The notes under the pieces are model-generated. The model did no database searches, was not told where the DNA came from, and worked only from the letters and a program-made list of their open reading frames with translations. 64,000 nucleotides of DNA from Bin87 sp965116565 (GTDB lineage: Bacteria > Chloroflexota > Dehalococcoidia > Lucifugimonadales > UBA3495), in the NCBI GenBank assembly GCA_965116565.1, contig OZ220699.1, positions 992,001-1,056,000 on the forward strand, read 5' to 3'. Made by a program: the position numbers and the translations under genes. Positions 23,435 through 31,919 of the stretch are shown piece by piece. How positions within the stretch are numbered: the stretch's first letter is position 1; each line of letters begins with the position of its first letter.

Positions 23435-26400
23435 ATGCCGGCTATGTTTGACGTGGTTTCCAGCCGAGTCAACTTTCCCGATCTGGATGCGGAAGTCCTG
23501 GATTACTGGAAAGAGCGGGACGTATTCCGTCGTTCTTCGGATGAACGCCCCGATGCGCCCCTCTTCATGATGTACGAGGGCCCGCCCACTGCCAACGGCA
23601 GCCCGGGCATTCACCACGTCCTGGCCCGGGTTTTCAAGGACGTCGTTTCCCGTTATCGGACCATGAAAGGTTGTCGGGTCATCCGCAAGGGAGGCTGGGA
23701 CACGCACGGTCTGCCCGTTGAGCTTCAGATCGAACAGGAACTGGGAATTTCGTCCAAACGCGAGATCGAGGAGTTCGGCATCGCTGAATTCAACCGGCGT
23801 TGCCGTGAAAGCGTTTTCCGGTACGTGAAAGAGTGGGAGGTCCTCACCGACCGCATCGGCTATTGGGTCGATATGGACGACCCGTACGTCACCTTGGAGA
23901 ACGACTACATCGAAACCGGGTGGTGGATCCTCAAGCAATTGTGGGACCGCGGGTTGCTCTACCAGGACCGCCGCGGCGCGCCCCACTGCCCGCGCTGTGT
24001 ATCGAGCCTTTCCTCCCACGAGGTCGCGTTGGGATACCGGGAGAACACTCCCGACCCATCCGTCTTCGTGAAATTCGAGGCGATTGAGTGGCTGGACGGG
24101 GAAGCGCCGGACACTCCGTCGTACTTCCTCGCCTGGACCACCACTCCCTGGACGCTGCCCGGCAACACCGCCCTGGCAGTGAGCGTTGATGCCGACTACT
24201 CGGTGGTTGAAACCGTCGACGATGATGGCAAGACCTTCCGGATGGCGCTGGCGACCGCGCTGCTCGGCGTCCTGACGGGCGACTACACCGTAACGCAGGA
24301 AGTCAAGGGCAGCGACCTGGTGGGGCTGTCCTACCGGCCGCTTTACGACGCCACCAAATACGGCGCCCCGGTTCGGCAGTTCATGGCAAACGGCGACGGG
24401 CAGATTTCGCTGGAAGATTCGGAAACCTATTCAACGCGTGTGGTTGCCGCGGACTTTGTCAGCATGGAGGACGGCAGCGGCATCGTCCACATCGCGCCGG
24501 CGTTCGGTGATGAGGACCTCGGGCTGGGGCGGGAACGGCAACTGGCTTTCGTTCAACCGGTCGATCTGCAGGGAGTGATCACCGGCGACTACCCATTCGC
24601 CGGCAAGTTCGTGAAGGACGCGGACCCGGAGATCACGGCGGACCTGACGGAGCGTGGACTGCTCTACCACCAGGGTATCTACCGGCACACTTACCCGTTC
24701 TGCTGGCGCTGCGACACCCCGCTGTTGTACTACGCCAAGACGTCGTGGTACATCCGCACCACCGCAGTGAAAGACCGGCTCGTGGGAAACAACTCGCGGA
24801 TCAACTGGTATCCGGAGCACATACGGGAAGGCAGGTTCGGCGAATGGCTGCGAAACAACGTCGACTGGGCAATCTCCCGCGAGCGTTACTGGGGAACGCC
24901 GATACCCATCTGGCAGTGCGATGCCTGCGGTGACACGGACTGCGTTGGCGGCGTGGAGGAGTTGTCGCAAAGGTGCGGGCAGAATCTCGTTGATCTGGAC
25001 CTCCACCGGCCCTACGTGGACGACGTCTCCTGGGCCTGTTCATCCGAATCGTGCTCGGGCGTTTTCCGGCGCATCCCCGAGGTCATGGACTGCTGGTTCG
25101 ACTCCGGCATGATGCCCCTTGCCCAGTGGCACTACCCGTTCGAGAACCGTGCAATAGAAACTGATGGACGTCTGCCCGCCGATTACATCTGCGAAGCCGT
25201 TGACCAGACCCGGGGTTGGTTCTACAGCCTCCATGCCCTGTCCACGCTGATGCAGGACGACATCGCGTATCGCAACGTGATCTGCCTGGGCCTGATCCTT
25301 GACGGTCGCGGGCGCAAGATGAGCAAGCGTCTGGGCAACATCGTTGAGCCGGATTCCATCCTGGATATTCATGGGGCCGACGCCCTGCGGTGGTACCTGT
25401 TCACCGCATCGCACCCCGGAGAGCCGCGCCGCTTTTCCGACCGGCTGGTTCAACAGACGCTCCGCCAGGTGCTGTTGACCTTGTGGAACGTGTACTCATT
25501 CTTTACCAACTACGCCAACATAGATGAATTCGATCCGGCGCAGATTCCCGACGACTGGCGGCCTGAAGCGGAGCTGGATCGCTGGGTCCTGGCCGAACTC
25601 AACCAGTTGGTGCAGGTGGTCGACGGGCATCTGGACAACTACAACCCCACCGACGCGGGGCGGCGCATCGCCGAGTTTATCGACGTGCTGTCCAACTGGT
25701 ACGTCCGCCGATCCCGGCGACGGTTCTGGAAGAGCGAGGCCGACGCCGACAAGCTGGGGGCGTACGCGACCCTGTACCAGTGTTTGACCACGGTGGCCCG
25801 GTTGATGGCCCCGTTGGCTCCGTTTGTCTCCGAGCAGATGTACCGTAACCTTGAACTGCGCTTCAACCCCGACGCGCCGGACAGCGTCCACCTGACGGAC
25901 TACCCCGCCGCGGACCCAGCGTTGATCGACCAAACCATCATGGACGCCACCCGCCTGGCGATTCGAGTGTCCAGCATGGGCCGGGCTGCTCGCAGCAAAG
26001 CGGGCCTGAAAGTCAGGCAACCCCTGGCGTCGGTGGTGGTTCGGACCCGGAATCCGGATGAGACCCAATACCTGGACTGGGTGGGAGCGCAGATCCTCGA
26101 GGAGCTGAACATCAAGAGCCTGAGGGCGGACGGGACGGATCAAGACCTGTATTCGCAGGCGCTGGCCGAGGCCGGCGAGGATGGGGACTCCGTGGTTTCC
26201 GTGGACGGGTACTCCGCCGCTTTGGAATCTGGATACATGGTCGCCGTCGACGCCAACATCACGGTGGAGCTTGCCGACGAGGGTTTGGCCCGTGAGTTGG
26301 CCCACCGTATTCAGAACCTCAGGAAGGGCGCGCGGTTTGACATTACCGACCGCATCGTCACGTACTACCAGGGTCCCGACGACGTGGCTCGTGTGATGTC

Positions 26401-26542
26401 AAGCCATGGCGACTACATCATGCAGGAGACGCTCAGCGATTCCCTGCTGGCGGAAGCGCCCGGCGAAGGCGCCCATTCCGAGACCGCGAAGGTGGAGGGC
26501 ATGGAAGTCACTCTGGGAGTCCGGAAAGTGGCCGCGGACTGA
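23435..26542 (+). CDS. ileS: Isoleucine-tRNA ligase, type 2-like
   Basis: A 1035-residue class I synthetase that charges tRNA-Ile. The HIGH region is NGSPGIHHVLARVFKD, the editing-domain entry is YFLAWTTTPWTLPGNTALAV, the catalytic GWDTHGLPVE is present, and KMSKS appears as KMSKR at 628-632 within GRKMSKRLGNI. The GIHH form of HIGH, the KMSKRLGN motif and the length of about 1035 point to the eukaryote-like type 2 IleRS, which is intrinsically less sensitive to mupirocin; this is an inference from family knowledge. A DIDQ-type C-terminal region (residues 900-1035) carries RELAHRIQNLRKGARFDI. The start at MPAMFD has AGGTAGG six bases upstream. Confidence 0.95.
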   Translation: MPAMFDVVSSRVNFPDLDAEVLDYWKERDVFRRSSDERPDAPLFMMYEGPPTANGSPGIHHVLARVFKDVVSRYRTMKGCRVIRKGGWDTHGLPVELQIEQELGISSKREIEEFGIAEFNRRCRESVFRYVKEWEVLTDRIGYWVDMDDPYVTLENDYIETGWWILKQLWDRGLLYQDRRGAPHCPRCVSSLSSHEVALGYRENTPDPSVFVKFEAIEWLDGEAPDTPSYFLAWTTTPWTLPGNTALAVSVDADYSVVETVDDDGKTFRMALATALLGVLTGDYTVTQEVKGSDLVGLSYRPLYDATKYGAPVRQFMANGDGQISLEDSETYSTRVVAADFVSMEDGSGIVHIAPAFGDEDLGLGRERQLAFVQPVDLQGVITGDYPFAGKFVKDADPEITADLTERGLLYHQGIYRHTYPFCWRCDTPLLYYAKTSWYIRTTAVKDRLVGNNSRINWYPEHIREGRFGEWLRNNVDWAISRERYWGTPIPIWQCDACGDTDCVGGVEELSQRCGQNLVDLDLHRPYVDDVSWACSSESCSGVFRRIPEVMDCWFDSGMMPLAQWHYPFENRAIETDGRLPADYICEAVDQTRGWFYSLHALSTLMQDDIAYRNVICLGLILDGRGRKMSKRLGNIVEPDSILDIHGADALRWYLFTASHPGEPRRFSDRLVQQTLRQVLLTLWNVYSFFTNYANIDEFDPAQIPDDWRPEAELDRWVLAELNQLVQVVDGHLDNYNPTDAGRRIAEFIDVLSNWYVRRSRRRFWKSEADADKLGAYATLYQCLTTVARLMAPLAPFVSEQMYRNLELRFNPDAPDSVHLTDYPAADPALIDQTIMDATRLAIRVSSMGRAARSKAGLKVRQPLASVVVRTRNPDETQYLDWVGAQILEELNIKSLRADGTDQDLYSQALAEAGEDGDSVVSVDGYSAALESGYMVAVDANITVELADEGLARELAHRIQNLRKGARFDITDRIVTYYQGPDDVARVMSSHGDYIMQETLSDSLLAEAPGEGAHSETAKVEGMEVTLGVRKVAAD

Positions 26543-26547
26543 CGGCT

Positions 26548-27372
26548 ATGCCGGAACTGCCGGAGGTTGAAAACACCCGCCAGTACCTGATCCGTTCGGG
26601 TCTCATCGGGCGTCAATTCGGGGCTCCCGATATCACCTGGGCGCGCACCGTCCACCAACCCTCGGTGGGCGAGTTCATCGAAGGCGTGGCCGGCCGGCGG
26701 GTGATCGATCTCAGGCGGCGAGGCAAATACCTCATCGCGCCGCTGGACGATGCGGAGCACCTGGTGCTGCACCTGGGCATGACCGGCCGGCTCCGGATCC
26801 ACGACAGCCAAAGCGAACCGCCGCCCATGGTCCGGCACACGTTTCCGCTGGACGACGGGCGCGAGATGCGGTTCGTAGACCCGCGCAAATTCGGCCATCT
26901 GTGGCTGCTGTCCGATCCCGCGGACGCCATGTCCAGGATGGGGCCGGAGCCCCTGGAACCATCCTTCACGGATGAGGTCCTGCTGCAGGCATTGGCGAAC
27001 CGCAAGGCTCCGGTCAAGGCCCTGCTGCTGGAGCAGTCGGTGATCGCTGGTCTGGGCAATCTGTACGCGGACGAGGCTCTGTTTGTTGCCGGCATTCACC
27101 CCGAACGCGCTGCCAACACGCTGGCCGGCGGTGAGATGTCGCGCTTGCGCCACGGCATCGTTGACGCCCTTACGCGGTCGACCGAGGCCTATGCCGCTGC
27201 GCGCGATGCTGAGTGGCCCGACCCGCCCACCGCGCTGGCGCCATGGACCATCCCGCGTGCGCCCGGACTGCCCTGCCCCCGGTGTTCCACCGAGGTCCAA
27301 CTCATGAGAGTTCGCAACCGGAGCACGTGGTACTGTCCGAGTTGCCAGCCGCCGGGCCACGGCGGGGACTGA
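26548..27372 (+). CDS. mutM: Formamidopyrimidine-DNA glycosylase
   Basis: A 274-residue Fpg/MutM that removes oxidised purines such as 8-oxoG and nicks the site. The N-terminal MPELPEVE holds the catalytic Pro2 and Glu3. LHLGMTGRL carries the helix-two-turn lead residues, VDPRKFGHLWLL and EQSVIAGLGNLYADEAL (H2TH) follow, and the C-terminal zinc finger has CPRC and CPSC with RNRSTWYC between. All catalytic and zinc residues are intact. It follows ileS by five bases and is probably cotranscribed with it. No terminator is seen directly after it. Nei-type specificity is less likely, because Nei-type enzymes begin PEGPE. Confidence 0.95.
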   Translation: MPELPEVENTRQYLIRSGLIGRQFGAPDITWARTVHQPSVGEFIEGVAGRRVIDLRRRGKYLIAPLDDAEHLVLHLGMTGRLRIHDSQSEPPPMVRHTFPLDDGREMRFVDPRKFGHLWLLSDPADAMSRMGPEPLEPSFTDEVLLQALANRKAPVKALLLEQSVIAGLGNLYADEALFVAGIHPERAANTLAGGEMSRLRHGIVDALTRSTEAYAAARDAEWPDPPTALAPWTIPRAPGLPCPRCSTEVQLMRVRNRSTWYCPSCQPPGHGGD

Positions 27373-28068
27373 CGCACACTTTTCAAGCCTGCGTCTTTCG
27401 ATTCCGCTTCTCCTGCCGCGAAAGGCGGCCTCGATGTTGAGTCCGGTCTGGAAGACGTTCCCTGTTCCACCCTCCCGAAAATCCGATCCCGCGGTGTGAC
27501 ACCCGCCCGTTGCCCCACGCAGTACCCACGTTCTATCCTACCTATGTCAGGTTCCCCATCCGGTACTCGAGAACCGGGCGGGGTCGCCGCATCGCATGCA
27601 GCGGCGTTCACCAAACCATGGAAACATAGCGAGGTGTCAACAAGGGTTCGGGTCAAAAACGGCTTGTCGGGTAACCGACAGCAGAATATGGTTCCCAAGG
27701 GGCCTAGAGTCGGTTTATTCCCCGACTGAGCTCCCGGAACCCCGCGGGTGTCACCACCGCGCCGTGTTCGCATTGCCCCGGTTCCATCAGCCGGCTGACC
27801 GCGAGGACATGGAAGCCTAGGACTATAGCTTTCTGCTCAATTCAAACCAGCCTGGGCCGTGCTGAGTTTACCCGCCACCGGCGGACCATCGACCCGAACC
27901 ACAACCTGACGCCGAAAATCCAAAAATCCCCATCACAAAATAGGAGGAACACCAAAGAACAAACGCCCACTCTCCCCTCACACTTTTAGGTGCCTGCCCC
28001 TGTCGACCTGTCGAGCAGGAAGGCATGTCTCCTATGACCAAACGGTCCGGCCCGCTCAACGGGTTTTG
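27373..28068. other. Non-coding region of about 700 bases, no gene supported
   Basis: Open frames here are short, on several strands, and have no recognisable protein features or good ribosome sites. No RNase P, tmRNA, SRP RNA or 6S RNA core motif was recognised on either strand. It contains the hairpin at 27991-28025. The sequence looks different from neighbouring coding DNA, with many CCC/GGG-poor AT stretches around 27900-27960. It may hold remnants of an element or an unrecognised RNA. Confidence 0.4.
27991..28025. repeat. REP-like palindrome with flanking ACACTTTTAGGTGCCTGCCC motif
   Basis: TGCCT (27991-27995) pairs with AGGCA (28021-28025). Inside, CCTG (27999-28002) pairs with CAGG (28016-28019) and TCGA (28003-28006) with TCGA (28011-28014), giving a 13-bp stem with a bulge. 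The preceding bases (from 27980) resemble conserved arms I remember beside REP-associated transposases in other phyla. That memory was not checked. Confidence 0.4.
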
Positions 28069-28098
28069 TTGACTGCGGCCCGCCCGCCCGCTTACACT
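28069..28098 (+). promoter_or_regulatory. Promoter of the aldolase-MfnB fusion gene
   Basis: TTGACT (28069-28074), an 18-base GC-only-type spacer, then TACACT (28093-28098). The start codon is 80 bases downstream. Confidence 0.55.
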
Positions 28099-28178
28099 AT
28101 CGCCAGCGGATCGGGTCATGCCTTGGGCCTGTCCCGTTATTGATGTATGGACTAATCTGCTGTAGGAGGCGGACTGCA

Positions 28179-30269
28179 ATGGCCGGTTACCGCAAGCATG
28201 AGGCCCAGGAATGGGCATGGCAAAACCTCAAGGGGCAGTGGACCACCCTGGTCACGCCCTTCACTCCTGATAACCGGGTCGATACGGAAGGCCTTCGGAG
28301 CAACGTAAGGCACGTCCAGAGCCTTGGCGTTCGGGGCGGTGGCTGCACCTGGAACATGGGCGAATTCTGGAGCCTTACCGAGTCGGAACGACGCTTGGTC
28401 ATGGACACGGTTGCCGACGAGGCCGCGGGCCACTGGCTCATCGGCGCCCACGTAACCGACACCTCCCTCTTGGAGAGCATCGCCCTGGCAGAGCATGCTC
28501 AGGAGCGCGGTTTCGACCTCCTCATCATTGCGCCGTCTTACATGGTCACCAAGACGGAGGATCAGGTGGTCGAGTTCGTCCGCGAGGTGGCCGATAGCAC
28601 CGACCTGGCGATGATGTTCTACAACTCGCCGCAGTTCGGCATTACCATCAGCCCCCAGGGCCTCAGGCGAATCTGCGCCATTCCCAACGTCGTCGGCGTC
28701 AAGGAGGCCAGCTTCAACCAGCAGATTTCCATTGAAACTCACCTGTTGGTTGGCCGCGATGCCATCATCAGCACGCCTGACGAATGGATTTTCCACAAAG
28801 CCCAGGAGCTGGGATTCCGCCAGCAGGTGATGTTCGCCAACACCTCCGACTGGCGCTTTGACACGCCGCTGCACAACTACTACGTCCAGTTCATCGAGAA
28901 GGCCACGGCCGGCGACCTGGACATGGAGTTCTACAACCGGCATCTCAAGGACATCAAGGCCCTGTCCGACAAGTGGTGGGGCGGTACGATGAAAAAGACC
29001 AACGGGTGCCTGCCCGTGTCGATGTGCAAAGCTTGGGGCGAGATGATGGGCATGGCCGGCGGCAGCGTCCGTGCGCCGCTGACCGACCTGACCGTCGAGG
29101 AAAAGAGCGGACTCTGGCGAGAACTCGAACCCCTGATCCCGCGTCCGGCCGCCTCTCGCGAACCGCAGCGCGAGGTCATTCACGGCCGCCCCCACGCGCC
29201 CTGGCTCAACGGGAACCGTGAGCCCGGTCGCCATCTGGACCTCGGCGGGTCCGGCATGATGCTGCTGGTCAGCGCTCAGAACAAGGCTGAGGCGCTGGAA
29301 GCCGACCGGGGCGGCGCCGACATCATCGACCTCAAAAACCTGCAAGAGGCGCTGGTCGGCTCGGCCCATCCCAGTCTCGTCCGGGAAGTGCGGGAGATCA
29401 TCCCGCCCCACAAGCACGTCAGCGTCACGCTCGGCGTGGTGCCCAACCAGCCGGGTACCGTTGCCATGGCCGTACACGCGGCGACGATGATGGACGCAAC
29501 GTCCGTCAAGGTGGGTTTCCAGGTCGCCGACTACGAAACAGCCGTTGAGGTATTGCGAGAATCGCGCGCCGCCATCGGCGACGCGGACACCAAGCTCATC
29601 GGCTCCCTTTTTGCAGACAACTTCCTGTTCGAGGGTGGTCTGGACCCACACCTGATGGTGCAGCTTGCCAGGGACGGCGAGTGCGACGGTTTCCTGATCG
29701 ACACCCTGACCAAGGACGGCCGCAACCTGTTCGACTTCATGCCCGAACCCGTCCTGCGCGATATGGTCATGGAGGCCAAGGAAGCCGGTCTGAGCACCGC
29801 GCTCAGCGGCCACCTCAAGCTGGAAAACCTGGACGAACTGGCGAGAATCAACCCTGACATCGTGGGTGTTCGCGGAGCAGTATGCTCCAGCGGCGAACGC
29901 GACCGCGGCGTGGCGTGGGAAGCCGTCGCCTATTTCAAGGAACAGCTCGACCTGCGCAAGAGCGGACACATCGACGTTCGCGCGCCCGTTGGCGCCGCCC
30001 ACAACGGCAATGGCAACGGTCACCAGAACGGCAGCGGCTGGACCGTGATCGACGGGCGCGGCAAAAACTGCGCCGGCGTTATCGCGGCCCTCAGCCGCCA
30101 GATGGAGCACGACCGCACCTCTTTCATCGAGGCCATCCTCCACGACGCGCTGAACATCTACGACGTCATTTACTGGACCGAGCAGGCCGGCCACAAGCTG
30201 CTCACCCAGCGCAAGGAGAACGACGGCACCCTGCGCGTCCTGATTGAGCCGTACGGCAACGGTCGCTAG
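28179..30269 (+). CDS. Triple fusion: DHDPS-family aldolase, MfnB-like 4-HFC-P synthase, TusA-like domain
   Basis: 696 residues. Residues 1-about 320 form a DHDPS/N-acetylneuraminate lyase barrel: TLVTPFTPDNRVDTEGL, Tyr148 in FYNSP and Schiff-base Lys175 in VVGVKEAS. Residues 360-about 600 match (5-formylfuran-3-yl)methyl phosphate synthase (MfnB), which condenses two glyceraldehyde-3-phosphates: ADIIDLKN (D384, K386), K412, K444 in SVKVGF, and IDTLTKDG (D508, K512). These fit the MfnB lysine/aspartate set at nearly identical spacing. After a Gly/Asn/His linker (600-628), a TusA/SirA-like domain begins VIDGRGKNCAGV; Cys631 is kept but the CPxP prolines are not. AGGAGG lies nine bases before the ATG. 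It has its own promoter and terminator and lies upstream of a molybdenum hydroxylase operon. The real reaction is unknown. Confidence 0.85.
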   Translation: MAGYRKHEAQEWAWQNLKGQWTTLVTPFTPDNRVDTEGLRSNVRHVQSLGVRGGGCTWNMGEFWSLTESERRLVMDTVADEAAGHWLIGAHVTDTSLLESIALAEHAQERGFDLLIIAPSYMVTKTEDQVVEFVREVADSTDLAMMFYNSPQFGITISPQGLRRICAIPNVVGVKEASFNQQISIETHLLVGRDAIISTPDEWIFHKAQELGFRQQVMFANTSDWRFDTPLHNYYVQFIEKATAGDLDMEFYNRHLKDIKALSDKWWGGTMKKTNGCLPVSMCKAWGEMMGMAGGSVRAPLTDLTVEEKSGLWRELEPLIPRPAASREPQREVIHGRPHAPWLNGNREPGRHLDLGGSGMMLLVSAQNKAEALEADRGGADIIDLKNLQEALVGSAHPSLVREVREIIPPHKHVSVTLGVVPNQPGTVAMAVHAATMMDATSVKVGFQVADYETAVEVLRESRAAIGDADTKLIGSLFADNFLFEGGLDPHLMVQLARDGECDGFLIDTLTKDGRNLFDFMPEPVLRDMVMEAKEAGLSTALSGHLKLENLDELARINPDIVGVRGAVCSSGERDRGVAWEAVAYFKEQLDLRKSGHIDVRAPVGAAHNGNGNGHQNGSGWTVIDGRGKNCAGVIAALSRQMEHDRTSFIEAILHDALNIYDVIYWTEQAGHKLLTQRKENDGTLRVLIEPYGNGR

Positions 30270-30295
30270 AGCGGCACACTCCGACCATTCACACG

Positions 30296-30322
30296 GGGCG
30301 GGATGTCATCCCGCCCTTTTTT
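30296..30322 (+). terminator. Terminator of the triple-fusion gene
   Basis: GGGCGGGAT (30296-30304) pairs with ATCCCGCCC (30308-30316), followed by six T's. Confidence 0.9.
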
Positions 30323-30351
30323 CGTGCCTTGTCCGAGGCATCTTCCTGCCG

Positions 30352-30381
30352 TTGACCGGGTTTGTCGCGCGACCCTATAAT
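30352..30381 (+). promoter_or_regulatory. Promoter of the molybdenum hydroxylase operon
   Basis: TTGACC (30352-30357), an 18-base spacer and a perfect TATAAT (30376-30381). This is one of the best promoters in the window. Confidence 0.75.
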
Positions 30382-30458
30382 CCAACCCGTCCGGTGCTCC
30401 GGGGAACATCCGCTGACTCCGTTTCCCGATCACCACTGCGCCGGAGCGGGAGGGCCCT

Positions 30459-31376
30459 ATGGCTCGATTCGACTACCATGAGCCGCATTCCCTGGACGAA
30501 GCGCTGAACCTGCTGGCCGAGCATGGGGATAGCACCCGATTGGTCGCCGGCAGCACCGATTTCCTCGTCAGGTGGCGCACCGGGGTTTGGCGTCCCGAGT
30601 CCGTGGTGTGCATGCAGCATGTACCTGGACTCGATTACGTATCCTGGAACCCTGATGACGGGTTGTCCATCGGGGCGATGGCCACCGTTGAGGATATCGA
30701 GCAGAACCACGAGGTGCGCAGCCGTTACCCTGCACTGGTTGCCGGCGCTGCCGCGTTTGCCGGCGTTCAGGTGAGGAATCTCGCCACGGTCGCCGGAAAC
30801 ATCTGCAACGCGTCACCGGCCGGAGACACCCTTCCGGCTCTGCTCGCCTACAATGCCCAGTGTCGTATCGTCGGCCAGGGCGGCGAGCGTTGGCTGCCCT
30901 TGGATGAGACGTTTGTCGGTCCGGGTCGTACGGCGCTGGAACCCGGCGAGATTCTTGCCGAGATACGGTTGCCGCCCCCCGCTCCGAATACGGGTGGGCT
31001 TTATATCAAGCACAGCCCGAGAGGAGCCATGGACATCTCCGCCGTGGGAGTCGCATCCGTGGTGAGTCTGGCTGCCGACGGGACTTGTGCCTCGGTTCGC
31101 ATCGCCTTGGGCGCCGTTGCGCCCACGCCCCTGCGTGCCTATGGTGCGGAGGGCCGTCTGGTTTCTCAAATGCCGGACGCCGCCAATATTGCCGAGGCGG
31201 CGCGTCTGTCCGCTCAAGCTTGCAACCCGATTGCCGACGTGCGCAGCGGAGCCGAATATCGCCGCGAGATGGTGCGCGTGCTGGCGGAGCGTACCCTCAG
31301 ACACGCGTCTGCCACTGCCGGTAATCCGCCCTCATTCGAAGATATCCGCCGCCTGGCCGTTCAAACCGCCTGGTAA
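30459..31376 (+). CDS. Molybdenum hydroxylase FAD-binding subunit (CoxM/XdhB-like)
   Basis: A 305-residue medium subunit of a CODH/xanthine-dehydrogenase-type enzyme; it carries FAD and takes electrons from the Fe-S subunit. The FAD sites are VAGSTDFLVRWR (pyrophosphate loop) and LATVAGNICNASPAGDTLPA, followed by the CO-dehydrogenase flavoprotein C-terminal domain with GAVAPTPLRA. The subunit order M-S-L is the usual one for aldehyde oxidase/CODH-like enzymes. It is the first gene after a TTGACC-N18-TATAAT promoter. True CO dehydrogenase cannot be claimed from this subunit. Confidence 0.92.
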   Translation: MARFDYHEPHSLDEALNLLAEHGDSTRLVAGSTDFLVRWRTGVWRPESVVCMQHVPGLDYVSWNPDDGLSIGAMATVEDIEQNHEVRSRYPALVAGAAAFAGVQVRNLATVAGNICNASPAGDTLPALLAYNAQCRIVGQGGERWLPLDETFVGPGRTALEPGEILAEIRLPPPAPNTGGLYIKHSPRGAMDISAVGVASVVSLAADGTCASVRIALGAVAPTPLRAYGAEGRLVSQMPDAANIAEAARLSAQACNPIADVRSGAEYRREMVRVLAERTLRHASATAGNPPSFEDIRRLAVQTAW

Positions 31377-31393
31377 GCCTGGAGCGTGACGTA

Positions 31394-31870
31394 ATGAAAC
31401 AACCTTTGACGCTCAACATCAACGGCGACATCACGCTGCTGCTGGTGGAGCCGTACTATTCACTGCTGGATTGCCTGCGCGACGACGCCAGGTTGACCGG
31501 TTCCAAGAAAGGTTGCGATGAAGGCGACTGTGGAGCCTGCACCGTCCTGATGGACGGGAAGCCGGTGACCTCATGCCTGGTGCTCGCCCACAGCGCCCAC
31601 GGCGCCGAGATCACCACGATCGAGGGTCTGGCCGATATTGACCAACTCAACCCGGTGCAGCGGGCTTTCGTGGAGCACGGCGGCCTGCAGTGTGGTTTCT
31701 GCATCCCCGGCCTGATCGTGTCCGCCACCGGTTTCCTGCAGGCGAATCCCGACCCCACGGAGGAGGACGTGAGATTCGCCATCGGGGGGAACCTGTGCCG
31801 TTGCACGGGGTATAACCGCGTGATTGAAGCGATCATGGCCGCCGCCGCTGAAATGCGTGAAGCTGCCTGA
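31394..31870 (+). CDS. Molybdenum hydroxylase 2Fe-2S subunit (CoxS/XdhC-like)
   Basis: A 158-residue small subunit with two [2Fe-2S] clusters that pass electrons from the Mo site to FAD. The plant-ferredoxin-like cluster uses GCDEGDCGACTVLMDG with a distant Cys (VTSCLVLA). The helical-domain cluster uses GGLQCGFCIPG and GNLCRCTGYNRVIEAI. All eight cysteines expected for the two clusters are present. It starts 17 bases after the FAD subunit. The length is typical for the family. Confidence 0.95.
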   Translation: MKQPLTLNINGDITLLLVEPYYSLLDCLRDDARLTGSKKGCDEGDCGACTVLMDGKPVTSCLVLAHSAHGAEITTIEGLADIDQLNPVQRAFVEHGGLQCGFCIPGLIVSATGFLQANPDPTEEDVRFAIGGNLCRCTGYNRVIEAIMAAAAEMREAA

Positions 31871-31919
31871 CCCCATCTCTGAGCACATTTGCCGTCCCGC
31901 CGCCAACCGGAGGCTATCG

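Noticed and set aside
27496..27820. Two short plus-strand open frames in the 27.4-28.1 kb gap
   Set aside because: No ribosome site, no family features and mutually overlapping.
28152..30194. 680-residue open frame antisense to the triple-fusion gene
   Set aside because: It mirrors a strongly conserved gene and has no recognisable domain.
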